Assembly (NCBI RefSeq): GCF_000690905.1
Contig: NZ_JMCL01000057.1
Location: 27,752-91,751, forward strand
Direction: 5' to 3'
Length of the DNA stretch: 64,000 bases
From: Pseudomonas sp. Ant30-3
GTDB lineage: Bacteria > Pseudomonadota > Gammaproteobacteria > Pseudomonadales > Pseudomonadaceae
This document shows, in pieces, positions 43,389-52,714 of the stretch. The notes under the pieces were generated by a model that saw only the letters and a program-made list of their open reading frames with translations, did not search any database and had not been told where the DNA came from. The position numbers and the translations under genes are program-made. Every line of letters starts with the position of its first letter. The first letter of the stretch is position 1.

Positions 43389-43747
43389 AGTGCGGATTCC
43401 ACGCCATTCGGACACTCAGCCCACGCTGATCCGGACACCTGTTCCACGATCATTCGGACAGGCAGTCGGAGCGCAGCGACGCAGGGGTTGCATTGTTAGT
43501 CTGAGGCGCCCGGCGCCGTCAATTTCTTCACCCGCTTTCTCATCGACTCGCCCTTGAGGTTGATCCGGTAGGCGTTGTGCACCAGGCGGTCGAGGATGGC
43601 ATCGGCCAGGGTTGGATCGCCGATCAGTTCGTGCCAGTTGTCCACGGGCATTTGGCTGGTCACGAGGGTCGAGCGCTGGCCGTAGCGGTCGTCCAGTAGC
43701 TCCAGCATGTCGCGGCGCTGTTCGGCGGTGAACGGGGCCAGGCCCGA
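43389..43747 (-). mobile_element. IS21-family fragment (end and istB 3' part)
   Basis: 43497-43747 encodes the last 83 residues of an IstB helper ATPase (AEQRRDMLELLDDRYGQRS, MPVDNWHELIGDPTLADAI). Beyond it, 43389-43460 shows repeated CCACG(C/A)(C/T)CATTCGGACA-like units, the multiple terminal repeats of an IS21 end. The rest is cut off where the IS4-type element begins. Confidence 0.75.
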
Positions 43748-43809
43748 ATGGCACTTACTTAATCGTTAACCGATTGATCTAGAAGAAGAAAGGCTGCTCT
43801 TGGTCTACG

Positions 43810-45243
43810 GTGATAGTTGCGAACACACACCGAGCCCAAGGAGCAGCCCAGATGAATCCTAGGCGCCAAGCCGCCATCCTTCAACAGCGCCGTACGCATC
43901 ACCTCGCATCCAATGCGGATGCCTATGCGTTCTTCAATCTGCTGACCGGCCCCGAGCTGTTTGACCAGGTCGAATCGCTGCTGCCAGACCACAGAGAGCG
44001 TCTGTTTCCGCCGACCGAGACGCTATCCATGTTCATGGCTCAGGCTCTGAGCGCTGATCGGTCCTGCCAGAGGGCGGTCAATGAGTTGGCGGTCAAGCAG
44101 TTACGAGCAGGGTTGAAGCCATGCAGTACACACACCGGCGGCTACTGCCGTGCCCGTCAGCGCTTGCCGGTGGAGATGGTTTCCAGTCTGGTACGTAACA
44201 CCGGCAACTTGATCAGCAGCAACGCCCGATCCGGGCAATGGATGGGGCGCCCCGTTCGGTTGGTAGACGGCACGACAGTGGTGATGCCCGATACCCAGGC
44301 GAACCAGGATGCCTACCCGCAATCGCGAGGGCAAAAGCCTGGGCTTGGTTTTCCCATTTGCCGGATGGTCGGCATCGTCTGCCTTTCCAGCGGAGCCTTG
44401 CTGAATGCAGCCCTCGGGCGCTTCAGAGGCAAGGGTGGCGACGAGCAGACGCTGCTGCGTTCGATGCTCGACACCTTGAATACTGGGGATGTTTTGCTGG
44501 GGGACGCCTTCTACGCGACCTACTTTTTACTCTGTGAATTGCAGCGCAGAGGTATTGATGGCGTGTTCGAACAATATGGTGCTCGCCGACGGAGTACTGA
44601 CTTCCGGCGAGGTACGCGTCTTGGCACGCGCGATCACCTAATCACCCTGGAAAAGCCTCGCAAACGGCCCGCCTGGATGAGCCAGGCCAGCTACGAGCAA
44701 GCGCCTGATCAGTTGGAGGTCCGGGAGCTGAAAGCGGGAAACAAGATCCTGGTTACGACGCTGGGCTGCGCTCGCGAAACCCCAAAAGCGGCTTTGAAGG
44801 CGCTGTTCAAAGACAGGTGGCACGTCGAGCTGGACCTGCGCAATCTCAAGACCACGATGGGATTGGAGATGTTGAGCTGCAAAACGGCCGCCATGGCAGT
44901 GAAGGAGCTGTGGGTTTATCTATTGGCGCACAACTTGATCCGGCTGCTCATGGTGCAATCGGCATCAATCGCGGACTGTCTGCCACGCCAGCTGAGCTTC
45001 AAGCACACCCTGCAGCTGTGGCTTGCTTGGCGGCAATTTGATGGATCGGATATTGATGAGTGCTTCCATCAGCTTCTGATGCTCATTGCCCAACAACGCG
45101 TAGGTGGCCGGTCAGGCCGAATGGAGCCGAGAGCAGTAAAGCGAAGGCAGAAACCCTATCCATTGCTGACCCGAGCCCGCCAAGCGGAGCGCAAGGAAAT
45201 CAGGAAAAATGGACATCCAAGGAAGGGCGGCCGCGAAAACTGA
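43810..45243 (+). CDS. IS4-family transposase
   Basis: A 477-residue DDE transposase of the IS4 family: RLVDGTTVVMPDT holds the first Asp, GDVLLGDAFYATYFLLCEL the second, and a YREK-like region is found around KDRWHVELDLRNLKTTMGLEML with the final Glu. GGAGCAGCCCAG precedes the ATG. The last codons run into the IS30-type element at 45240, so the extreme C-terminus may be altered. The element's left end lies near 43750, where it cuts the IS21 fragment; I could not define its inverted repeats. Confidence 0.85.
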   Translation: MIVANTHRAQGAAQMNPRRQAAILQQRRTHHLASNADAYAFFNLLTGPELFDQVESLLPDHRERLFPPTETLSMFMAQALSADRSCQRAVNELAVKQLRAGLKPCSTHTGGYCRARQRLPVEMVSSLVRNTGNLISSNARSGQWMGRPVRLVDGTTVVMPDTQANQDAYPQSRGQKPGLGFPICRMVGIVCLSSGALLNAALGRFRGKGGDEQTLLRSMLDTLNTGDVLLGDAFYATYFLLCELQRRGIDGVFEQYGARRRSTDFRRGTRLGTRDHLITLEKPRKRPAWMSQASYEQAPDQLEVRELKAGNKILVTTLGCARETPKAALKALFKDRWHVELDLRNLKTTMGLEMLSCKTAAMAVKELWVYLLAHNLIRLLMVQSASIADCLPRQLSFKHTLQLWLAWRQFDGSDIDECFHQLLMLIAQQRVGGRSGRMEPRAVKRRQKPYPLLTRARQAERKEIRKNGHPRKGGREN

Positions 45244-46324
45244 GTGCAACACCTGACCTTTCCGGTACGGTGCTGCCCCTATGTCCTATTCCGAACTCAG
45301 CGTCGAAGAGCGCGCCATCATTCAACTCAGTCAAGCTCAAGGCTTCAGCCTGCGCGGCATTGCTCGCCTGATTGACAGGTCGCCCTCGACCATCAGCCGA
45401 GAGCTGAAGCGCAATCGAGGCAGTAGTGGTGCTTACTCGGCCCGCTGCGCCCAGCAACAGATGAACATTCGGCGCCAGGTTTGTCGCCCCAAGCGCAAGC
45501 TTGTGCCGGGCAGCGAGCGCTTCGAACTGGTGGCCCACATGCTGCGTAAGCGTTTGTCTCCCGAGCAGATTGCCGGCAAGCTGCGCAGCATGACCATACC
45601 CAACCTCAGAGATGCCTACGTCTGTCGTGAGACGATCTATAACGCGATCTATGCCTTGCCGGTCGGCGAGTTGCGCAAGGAGCTGATCGTCTGCCTGCGC
45701 CAAGGCAAGACGACGCGCCGGCCGCGCTCTGGTGGCGTGGATCGGCGCGGCCAGATCCCTGAGATGGTCAGCATTCATGTTCGCCCGCCAGAGATCGAAG
45801 ACCGGCTGATGCCGGGGCATTGGGAGGGCGACCTGATCAAGGGTAAGGCCAACGCCTCGTCGGTAGGCACGTTGGTGGAGCGCACCAGTGGCTACCTGAT
45901 GCTGATGAAGATGAACGACGCAACGGCGACCTCGGCGATGGAGGGCTTCAGTGCAGCGCTCAACAGCATGCCGCTGGCGATGCGCAAGAGCATGACCTAC
46001 GACCAGGGCCGGGAGATGGCGCGGCATGCTGAAATCACCCAGCAGACAGGGGTCGCTATTTACTTCTGCGACCCGCACAGCCCCTGGCAGCGCGGTAGCA
46101 ACGAAAACATCAACGGCCTGATCCGCCAGTACCTGCCCAAGGGGACTGACTTGTCGGTACACAGTCAAGAGCAATTGAATGCCATCGCCTTGGAGCTGAA
46201 TATGCGCCCCCGTAAACGCTTCGATTTCAAGTGCCCGATCGAAGTCATGGGCGAGGTGATGCAGGAAGCCATGGCTATGCGGCATCATGCTCCAGCTTCA
46301 AATCAATAACCGTGTTGCACTCAG
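45240..46324 (+). mobile_element. IS30-family insertion sequence
   Basis: Inverted ends CTGAGTGCAACAC (45240-45252) and GTGTTGCACTCAG (46312-46324) enclose one transposase gene, the size and layout of IS30 elements. No clear short target duplication is seen. Confidence 0.8.
45281..46309 (+). CDS. IS30-family transposase
   Basis: A 342-residue transposase with an N-terminal helix-turn-helix (SLRGIARLIDRSPSTISRELKRN) and a DDE catalytic domain: GHWEGDLIKGK with the first Asp, TYDQGREMA with the second, and HSPWQRGSNENINGLIRQYLPKG with the Glu. All three residues look intact and the length is normal, so the element may be active. Confidence 0.92.
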   Translation: MSYSELSVEERAIIQLSQAQGFSLRGIARLIDRSPSTISRELKRNRGSSGAYSARCAQQQMNIRRQVCRPKRKLVPGSERFELVAHMLRKRLSPEQIAGKLRSMTIPNLRDAYVCRETIYNAIYALPVGELRKELIVCLRQGKTTRRPRSGGVDRRGQIPEMVSIHVRPPEIEDRLMPGHWEGDLIKGKANASSVGTLVERTSGYLMLMKMNDATATSAMEGFSAALNSMPLAMRKSMTYDQGREMARHAEITQQTGVAIYFCDPHSPWQRGSNENINGLIRQYLPKGTDLSVHSQEQLNAIALELNMRPRKRFDFKCPIEVMGEVMQEAMAMRHHAPASNQ

Positions 46325-46379
46325 CTTCTGCAACCGCCTACCCTTGTCTTACTTTATTTTTTAGGAGCGGTAAAAACCA

Positions 46380-47300
46380 ATGGCCCACGAACATAACCAT
46401 AACACCGAAGCCATAGGCGATAAGCGTTTAATCGCTGCCATTGGCGTTAATGCTGCGTTAACTCTGGCACAAGTTGTTGGAGGAATACTTTCTGGCAGCT
46501 TATCGCTTATAGCTGACGCGCTACATAATTTGAGCGATGCCGCATCACTGGTTATTGCGCTAATCGCGCGTAAGATCGGTCGCAGGCCGCCGGATGCTTT
46601 TAAAACCTTCGGCTACCGACGCAGTGAAACCATAGCGGCCTTAATCAACTTGGTCTCGTTGATTATCATCGGTCTCTACCTTATTTACGAGGCTATAGGT
46701 CGGTTATATTCCCCTCAGCCTATTGAGGGTTGGACAGTGGTCGTGGTGGCGGGAATAGCCTTGATTGTAGATATCGCCACGGCCTTGCTCACCTACACAA
46801 TGTCTAAGGACAGCATGAATATAAAGGCGGCATTCCTGCATAATGTATCGGATGCACTAGCCTCCGTCGGCGTTGTTGTCGCCGGGACATTGATTCTTTT
46901 GTACGGCTGGTACTGGACGGATACTGTAGTGACATTGATGATTGCTGGTTACGTGCTCTGGCAGGGCTTTAGCATGCTGCCTAAAACCATTCACTTGTTG
47001 ATGGAGGGCGCACCAGAAGGAGTTTCCATCGCCGATATAATCAACGTCATGGAGCAAGTAGACGATGTTGAGAGTGTTCACCACGTACATGTTTGGGAAA
47101 TCGCGGAACATACAATTGCATTGGAAGCCCACGTTGTCATAAAGAAGGCTAGTCTGCCTGATATCGAACGAGTGAAGACCGATTTAAAACGAGTACTCCA
47201 TGAGCAATTCAAAGTCAGCCACTCGACACTTGAAATGGAGCTAGACGGCAGTGTTTGTATCGACACCAGGCAGGCCGACAATCATCGCAGCGAAGCATAA
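46380..47300 (+). CDS. cation diffusion facilitator (CzcD/ZitB-like)
   Basis: A 306-residue inner-membrane metal/proton antiporter with six membrane segments and the two metal-site patterns SLIADALHNLSD (segment 2) and AAFLHNVSDAL (segment 5), then a cytoplasmic C-terminal domain (VHHVHVWEI). The His-rich N-terminus (AHEHNHNTE) is usual. It exports Zn, Co or Cd. TAGGAGCGG precedes the ATG. A methyltransferase remnant of the kind often linked to czcD lies just downstream. Confidence 0.9.
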   Translation: MAHEHNHNTEAIGDKRLIAAIGVNAALTLAQVVGGILSGSLSLIADALHNLSDAASLVIALIARKIGRRPPDAFKTFGYRRSETIAALINLVSLIIIGLYLIYEAIGRLYSPQPIEGWTVVVVAGIALIVDIATALLTYTMSKDSMNIKAAFLHNVSDALASVGVVVAGTLILLYGWYWTDTVVTLMIAGYVLWQGFSMLPKTIHLLMEGAPEGVSIADIINVMEQVDDVESVHHVHVWEIAEHTIALEAHVVIKKASLPDIERVKTDLKRVLHEQFKVSHSTLEMELDGSVCIDTRQADNHRSEA

Positions 47301-47515
47301 GCCTGCTTTGCTTTTACCGCTGTCACCTGACAGTTAGCTCGATATCAACGGAGCGAATTCGCGTGCGTCACTCGTTGGCGCTATGCCCTTGACCTTAGAA
47401 ATGCTAACGGCATGTGGCCAAAGTAGCTCGCCACGAGGAGATCAGGCTAGGTCGTGGCACCTTCAGCAGGCTGCCGCGACGAGTAAGCCCCGCCAGTCGC
47501 TACCGCCGCCGACGC

Positions 47516-47617
47516 TCAGAGCCAGCGGCGGACTCGTGCACGGTAGCGGGCGAATGATTCGCCGAACAGTGCTTCCAGCGCCCACTCTTCGGGTGTGATC
47601 TGGAAACGGTTCATGTA
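47516..47617 (-). pseudogene. 3' remnant of an isoprenylcysteine methyltransferase-like gene
   Basis: The last 33 codons (MNRFQITPEEWALEALFG, YRARVRRWL) match the C-terminus of the ICMT-like methyltransferases often found beside czcD. The rest of the gene is cut off by the internal Tn3 repeat at 47618. It marks the original insertion site of the mer unit. Confidence 0.6.
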
Positions 47618-47655
47618 GGGGTTTGGGGAGCAATGGAACCAAAAACCAACGTAAG
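47618..47655 (+). repeat. internal third copy of the compound element's terminal repeat
   Basis: Same sequence and orientation as the left terminal repeat apart from one base. With the right repeat at 53833-53870 it bounds a 6.25-kb unit. Confidence 0.88.
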
Positions 47656-47708
47656 CTCTGAATCCCACCGTAAAGGGGCTTTCCGATCTCCAGCTCACCC
47701 GCCAGGCA

Positions 47709-48107
47709 TTACTCTCTGATCAGTGCCTCGATGATCGGGCAGATCGTTCCGCCGTCTCCCGCATCACATTGCTGCACCAGTTCGCCTAACAGTTGCTGCA
47801 TGACGACCAAGTCGGCCATCTTCTGCTCGATCAACGCGAGCTTGCGTGCAGCCCGTGCTCGCGTTTCGGCACAGGCGCACGACTCATCCAGCGTCAGCAG
47901 TCCACCGACTTCCGAGAGCGTGAAACCCAGCGCCTGAGCCCGCTTGATGAAACGCAGTCGCTTCACCATGTCCACCGGATAGCGCCGATGGCCACCCAAG
48001 GGTTTGGCTGGTTCATCCAGCAGCCCGCGTCGCTGGTAGTAGCGGATCGTCTCGACGTTCACCCCGGCGGCGTCTGCCAGCTTGCCAATGGTCAGCTCTG
48101 TGGCCAT
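47709..48107 (-). CDS. merR: mercury-responsive regulator MerR
   Basis: A 132-residue MerR: N-terminal helix-turn-helix (TIGKLADAAGVNVETIRYYQRRGLL), long dimer helix, and the three mercury-binding cysteines (one in DESCACAE, then QQCDAGDGG and TICPII). It represses the divergent mer promoter and activates it when Hg(II) binds. The ATG at 48107 is chosen for the AAGGAGAAAG upstream. Confidence 0.93.
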   Translation of the reverse strand: MATELTIGKLADAAGVNVETIRYYQRRGLLDEPAKPLGGHRRYPVDMVKRLRFIKRAQALGFTLSEVGGLLTLDESCACAETRARAARKLALIEQKMADLVVMQQLLGELVQQCDAGDGGTICPIIEALIRE

Positions 48108-48117
48108 CACTTTCTCC

Positions 48118-48149
48118 TTGATTCCGTACTTTGGTACGGAGTTTAGAAT
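48118..48149 (+). promoter_or_regulatory. mer operator/promoter
   Basis: -35 TTGATT (48118) and -10 TAGAAT (48144) are separated by 20 bases that contain the dyad CCGTAC-TTTG-GTACGG. The over-long spacer with a central dyad is the mark of MerR-activated promoters. Confidence 0.8.
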
Positions 48150-48181
48150 AGCACCTAGGCAATCAGGCTCAGGAGATGGGA

Positions 48182-48532
48182 ATGGGGATGCAACTCACCG
48201 GGAAAGGCTCGCTGGTCGCGAGTTCGCTGACCGCCATCGGTGCGTCGGTGTGCTGTGTCGGGCCACTGGTGCTGTTGGCACTCGGTGTCGGCGGTACGTG
48301 GGTGGGCGCTCTGACCATGATGGAGCCACTACGCCCCCTCTTCATCGGGTTGACTCTACTGTTCCTGGGATTGGCATTCCGCAAGCTCTACCTGGTGCCA
48401 CAGGTTTGTACGCCAGGTACACCCTGCGCCGATCCGCGCACGCTCGTGCGACAGCGACTCGTGTTCTGGATCGTCAGCGTGCTGCTGCTCGGCCTATTGG
48501 CCGTGCCGTGGCTCGCCCCGCTGTTCTACTGA
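48182..48532 (+). CDS. merT: mercuric ion transporter MerT
   Basis: A 116-residue inner-membrane protein with three membrane segments, the Cys pair SVCCVGPL in the first and a second pair around VCTPGTPCADP in the cytoplasmic loop, as in MerT. It receives Hg(II) from MerP and moves it inwards. The ATG at 48182 is six nucleotides after AGGAG; ATGs at 48176 and 48188 are alternatives. Confidence 0.9.
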   Translation: MGMQLTGKGSLVASSLTAIGASVCCVGPLVLLALGVGGTWVGALTMMEPLRPLFIGLTLLFLGLAFRKLYLVPQVCTPGTPCADPRTLVRQRLVFWIVSVLLLGLLAVPWLAPLFY

Positions 48533-48544
48533 AGGAGATTAACC

Positions 48545-48820
48545 ATGCGCAAACTGCTGATCGCCGTGCTTTTCGCCTTGCCCTTCGTGGCGCTGGCGGC
48601 TCCCCCGAAAACCGTCACGCTCGACGTGCAGAACATGACGTGCGGACTCTGTCCGATCACGGTCAAGAAGTCGCTGGAGAAGGTGTCCGGCGTGAGTGAC
48701 GTCCAGGTCAATTTCGACCAGAAGACGGCGACCGTCACCTACGATCCCGATAAGGCCCAGCCCGAGGCACTGACTGAGGCGACCGCGAACGCGGGATACC
48801 CCTCCACAGTGCAGAAGTGA
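48545..48820 (+). CDS. merP: periplasmic mercury-binding protein MerP
   Basis: A 91-residue protein with a signal peptide (LLIAVLFALPFVALA) and the heavy-metal-associated fold with NMTCGLCP. It binds Hg(II) in the periplasm and hands it to MerT. GAAGGAGATT precedes the ATG. Confidence 0.92.
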   Translation: MRKLLIAVLFALPFVALAAPPKTVTLDVQNMTCGLCPITVKKSLEKVSGVSDVQVNFDQKTATVTYDPDKAQPEALTEATANAGYPSTVQK

Positions 48821-48827
48821 GGTCACG

Positions 48828-49040
48828 ATGAGCGCCATTGTCCTTGAGTCCGTGCTGACTTGCCCGCGCTGCGGCTTCGCCAAGCCGGAAACCATGCCCA
48901 CGGACGCCTGCCAGTTCTATTACGAGTGCAGCAACTGCAAGGCGCTGCTGCGCCCCAACCCAGGGGATTGCTGCGTTTTCTGTTCGTTCGGCTCGGTGAA
49001 GTGCCCGCCGATCCAGCAGCAGCTTGGGTGTTGCTCATAG
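48828..49040 (+). CDS. GDCCxC small cysteine-rich protein
   Basis: A 70-residue protein with CPRCG, CSNCK, GDCCVFC and a C-terminal GCCS: nine cysteines in all. GDCCxC proteins of unknown function are often the last gene of short mer operons; metal handling is likely. It starts 7 nt after merP and closes the operon. No merA follows. Confidence 0.8.
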   Translation: MSAIVLESVLTCPRCGFAKPETMPTDACQFYYECSNCKALLRPNPGDCCVFCSFGSVKCPPIQQQLGCCS

Positions 49041-49052
49041 CGTTTAGGGGGA

Positions 49053-52046
49053 TCACAGGTCGTCGTCTGGATTACGCAGTGGCCGCAGCTCGCCGCGCGC
49101 AACTTCTTCCGGTACCGCAAAGGAATACCGCCCGAGCATGTTGATGTGCTCGTAGATCAGCGGCGATAGCCGGGCCAAATCCTCTTCCAGCACTGGATAG
49201 CCGTGCTGCTTGAGCCGTTCCACGGCCGCCGTCATGTAGAGGGTGTTCCACAGCACGATGATGTTCACCACCAGGCCCAGAGCACCGAGCTGGTCTTCCT
49301 GGCCTTCGCGGTAGCGCTGGCGGAGCTCGCCGCGTTTGCCGTGGAACACGGCGCGGGCCAGGCTGTGCCGGCCTTCGCCTCGGTTCAACTGGGTCAGGGT
49401 GGCGCGGCGCTTGGACTCGTCGTCGATATAGGTCAACGTGTGCAGAGTCTTTTCGATCCGCCCGAATTCGGCCAGCGCCTGGGCCAGCCGGGTGGGTCTA
49501 TCTCCCGTTTGCAGCGTGCGCATGATGCCAGTCGCCGGCACCCGGCCGAGTTTGAGCGAGCCGGCCAGGCGCAGCAGGTCGTCCCAGTGCTCGGCGATCA
49601 GGTCGAGTTTGACCGACTGGCGGGCCAGCCCGTTGAGCTTGCCGTAGTCCGCGTCCGGGCGCGTGCGCCAGAAGCGGGTACCGCCGACATCGGCCAGCCG
49701 CGGACTGAAGTGGTAGCCAAGTAGGCGGAAGAGCCCGAACACCACATCGCTGTAGGCCCCGGTGTCGGTCATGATTTGCGTCGGCTGCAACTCGGTCTGC
49801 TGTTCCAGCACGACCGCCAGCAACACCAGGCTGTCGCGCAGCGTGCCGGGCACGGTGATGGCGTTGAGGCCGGAGAATTGGTCGGAAATCAGGTTGTACC
49901 AGGTGACACCCCGGCCGGTGCCGAAATACTTCGGATTGGGGCCGGCATGCACGGTGCGCACCGGTACGACGAAGCGCATGCCATCGGCGGAGGCGACCTC
50001 GCCGCCACCCCAGACTTGGGCCAGTTCCAGTTGGCTTTGCGCTCCGACCAGGATGGCGTTAGCCGCTGACAGGGTGTCGTCGCGGATATAATTCTGGCTG
50101 ACCCAGGACAGCCGGTCACGGCGCAGCGCCGGGTTGTCGGTGCGGATCAAGGGCTCCAGGCCGGTGTTGCAGGCCCCGCCCAACAGCACCGCGCAGAGGC
50201 TGGTGACCAGGTTGTCGGCGCGTGCATTGCGTTCGGAGACATGGGTGAAGGCCTCGGAAAAGCCAGTGCGGGCGGCGATTTCCAAGAGGATTTCCGGCAG
50301 ATCGACACGCGGCATCAGGTCAGACACGGCCGCCCGCAGTTGCAGCAACGAGCAGGGCTCGTCCAGCTTGTCCAGCGCCCCGAGCGACAGTTCGGTCTTG
50401 CCCTCGGTGTTCTCGCTCAGTTGAATCGCCGGGTTGTCGGGCAGGCGCGCGGCTACTGCCAGCCAGGTTGCATCCAGCTCGACGGACAAGGCGTCCAGGG
50501 TGGTTTTGGCGTCGATGGTCAGGCCCAGTGACCGGCAGATGATCGGTCGCGCCGCCAGCCATTCGGCACCGTCGAGCAGGCCAAGGCGCGGGTCGGCATA
50601 GCGCCAACTGGGCGAGACGAAGACATCGCGGCGGCGCAGGGCCGTGCGCAGCGCATCGAGCGTGCAGAACACATAGGCACCCATGTCGAGGGAGCCATCT
50701 TCGCGGGTGATGTGCTTCTGCCAAGCCTTGGCCACGATCTCCTGCGGCGCGTCATCCTCTGGCTTCCGGCGCGGCAGGTTCAGTTGCAGCCACTCCAGAC
50801 TAGCCGCCACGCCCTTGCCGGCCGGGCTGAAGCCGAAGCGGATGTGCTTGAGCAGGTCGGGCAGGAAGCGGCGCACGCTGCGGTAGCGCGCTTCCAATGC
50901 AAGAAAATAGACGTCATCTACCGGGCGGATCAGCGCGTTGACCTCTTCCAGGGCCTTTTCCAGGGTGGTCCTCGGCAGGTCGTTGAACAGCCGGGCGCGC
51001 ACGTTGTCATCGCTGATCGAGCTGTCCAGCACGACCTTGCACGCGGCGGCGAGCGTCGCGGCCGACCGATCCAGGTCTTTCAGGCTGCGCATGCGGGCTT
51101 TCTTGTCGGCCTTCTCCGCGTTGCTGAACAGGTCGCGCAGCAAGGCCTCCAGGACTTCCAGTGCGTCGTCGTGCGCAGTCGCCTCCAGGCAGAGTGCGAA
51201 GGCCACCAGTGTCGCCATCCGCCGCGACGCCGGCAGCCGATTAATCGCGGTGACCTTGGCCGTGTTGGCGAAGCGGGCCAGGGCGGCGATACGGCTGGGA
51301 GGGATGTGCGCCGCCGCCGGCAAGGTGATGCCGATGCCGCGCACGTCATCGAGCCGGCGCAGTGCCCGAATCAACGCGGGGCCACTGACCATGACCGGGC
51401 CGGAGCGCAATTGATCCAGCCGGGAGCTGCGGTTGCCTTCGGCCACCGTCAGCAAGTCTTGCAGTTGCAATCGCTGTTCCTCAGTCACGCTGCGGCCCAG
51501 CGTAAACCAGAGGCGTTCTTCGACCCGACTGCGCAACTGGGCGATAAAGCGCTCTAGTTGAGACACACCAGGCAGGAGGACTTTCTGTGTGAACAGCCAC
51601 GAGGTGGCTCGCTCAAACAGCACTCCCGGCCGGTCGGTGCCCGTCCAGCAGAGGGCATACAGCCAGCGGCTCAAGCGAAAGCCGATGCCCGGATCGGTGA
51701 AATGACGATAGCCAAAGCGGTTCTGAATATCGGTGGCATGTATCCAGCGGCGATGATCGCTATAGCGCTGGAGGCAGTCGGGGTCTGGAATCGCCAGTTG
51801 TCGGCAAAGCACCTGCAGGACTTCCACCGGCACGGCGGCGGGCTTGTCCGGCAGAACGCCAACGAAGCGGACGGTGGTCAGCAGAACGGCATAACCCAGA
51901 CGGTTATGGTTACCCCGCAGCACCTGGATGGCTTCACGGTCTTCATCGCTCAGGTGGAAGTAACGTTCCAGCTCTTCACGGCTGGGCGAATCAACATAGC
52001 GGCCAAAACCGTCGCGTTGCTCTTGAGTCAGAAAACCGACCGGCAT
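49053..52046 (-). CDS. tnpA: Tn3-family transposase TnpA
   Basis: A 997-residue transposase of normal Tn3-family length with an N-terminal DUF4158 domain (DEDREAIQVLRGNHNRLGYA) and a C-terminal DDE-type domain (MTDTGAYSDVVFGLFRLLGYHFSPR, then NTLYMTAAVERL). It converges with the mer operon and reads away from the PIN pair. It should act on the GGGGTTTGGGG-type repeats. Intact by eye, so the compound element may still be mobile. Confidence 0.93.
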   Translation of the reverse strand: MPVGFLTQEQRDGFGRYVDSPSREELERYFHLSDEDREAIQVLRGNHNRLGYAVLLTTVRFVGVLPDKPAAVPVEVLQVLCRQLAIPDPDCLQRYSDHRRWIHATDIQNRFGYRHFTDPGIGFRLSRWLYALCWTGTDRPGVLFERATSWLFTQKVLLPGVSQLERFIAQLRSRVEERLWFTLGRSVTEEQRLQLQDLLTVAEGNRSSRLDQLRSGPVMVSGPALIRALRRLDDVRGIGITLPAAAHIPPSRIAALARFANTAKVTAINRLPASRRMATLVAFALCLEATAHDDALEVLEALLRDLFSNAEKADKKARMRSLKDLDRSAATLAAACKVVLDSSISDDNVRARLFNDLPRTTLEKALEEVNALIRPVDDVYFLALEARYRSVRRFLPDLLKHIRFGFSPAGKGVAASLEWLQLNLPRRKPEDDAPQEIVAKAWQKHITREDGSLDMGAYVFCTLDALRTALRRRDVFVSPSWRYADPRLGLLDGAEWLAARPIICRSLGLTIDAKTTLDALSVELDATWLAVAARLPDNPAIQLSENTEGKTELSLGALDKLDEPCSLLQLRAAVSDLMPRVDLPEILLEIAARTGFSEAFTHVSERNARADNLVTSLCAVLLGGACNTGLEPLIRTDNPALRRDRLSWVSQNYIRDDTLSAANAILVGAQSQLELAQVWGGGEVASADGMRFVVPVRTVHAGPNPKYFGTGRGVTWYNLISDQFSGLNAITVPGTLRDSLVLLAVVLEQQTELQPTQIMTDTGAYSDVVFGLFRLLGYHFSPRLADVGGTRFWRTRPDADYGKLNGLARQSVKLDLIAEHWDDLLRLAGSLKLGRVPATGIMRTLQTGDRPTRLAQALAEFGRIEKTLHTLTYIDDESKRRATLTQLNRGEGRHSLARAVFHGKRGELRQRYREGQEDQLGALGLVVNIIVLWNTLYMTAAVERLKQHGYPVLEEDLARLSPLIYEHINMLGRYSFAVPEEVARGELRPLRNPDDDL

Positions 52047-52049
52047 TGA

Positions 52050-52460
52050 TCACAGCACCTCGACGCAGAACACGGCGGGCGTGACGATCCGCGTGCGTTC
52101 GATGTGCCCGCGTTGCAGCAGGCCGGCGCGGCGATCACCGGTTACCAGGTAGTCCGCATCGCCCGCCAAGGCCATGGCCAGCAAAAACGAGTCATCCGGA
52201 TCATCGGCTTCGACCTCGATGGTCAGGCGCTCCAGTACCACAGCCCGTTGCAGGTTATTGATCATGGCGCCCACCTTGGCGGGCTGTAGGATGGCCTGAA
52301 GCTTGGGATAGCGGCTGGCTCGACGAATTTCATCGAGTTGCATCCGCGAGGTCACCACCTCGAAACGCGCCGCCCGCCAGGCACGGTAGATCGCATCGGG
52401 CGCGCCATGTGGCGAGATCAGGGCGCTGAACAGGATGTTGGTATCCAACACGACCCGCAT
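52050..52460 (-). CDS. PIN-domain toxin
   Basis: A 136-residue PIN-domain protein: VLDTNILFSAL holds the first acidic residues, DDSFLLAMALAGDADYLVTGDRR the others. PIN toxins are ribonucleases. The start overlaps the stop of the antitoxin gene, the usual type II pair layout, and the stop lies 3 nt before tnpA on the same strand. Confidence 0.85.
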   Translation of the reverse strand: MRVVLDTNILFSALISPHGAPDAIYRAWRAARFEVVTSRMQLDEIRRASRYPKLQAILQPAKVGAMINNLQRAVVLERLTIEVEADDPDDSFLLAMALAGDADYLVTGDRRAGLLQRGHIERTRIVTPAVFCVEVL

Positions 52461-52699
52461 CAGCGCTTACGTGCCCAGTCGAGCGCTTCGTCAACCGCGT
52501 TGGTCAATTCTGCCTCACTCAGATGGGCGTTAGCGGCCTTGGCCTGCTCAGCGCTCAGCTCCAGGATGTGTGCCCGTACCGCTTCTTCGATGAAGCGCGA
52601 CAGGTCGCCCTTACGGCCGCCGCCCTGGCTGGCCAGAAACATCCGAAGCGACTGGTCGGTGTCGGCCGAGACGGCGACATTCCAGCGAATGGTATTCAT
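52460..52699 (-). CDS. antitoxin (ribbon-helix-helix type)
   Basis: A 79-residue protein with an N-terminal RHH pattern (RWNVAVSADTDQSLRMFLAS, then SRFIEEAVRAHIL) and a helical C-terminus likely to bind the PIN toxin. It is first in the toxin-antitoxin pair, facing the resolvase gene across the res region. Confidence 0.75.
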   Translation of the reverse strand: MNTIRWNVAVSADTDQSLRMFLASQGGGRKGDLSRFIEEAVRAHILELSAEQAKAANAHLSEAELTNAVDEALDWARKR

Positions 52700-52714
52700 A
52701 GCGTTCTCCGCTAA

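Noticed and set aside
45200..46288. Long minus-strand frame opposite the IS30 transposase
   Set aside because: The plus-strand protein has all three catalytic residues and normal length.
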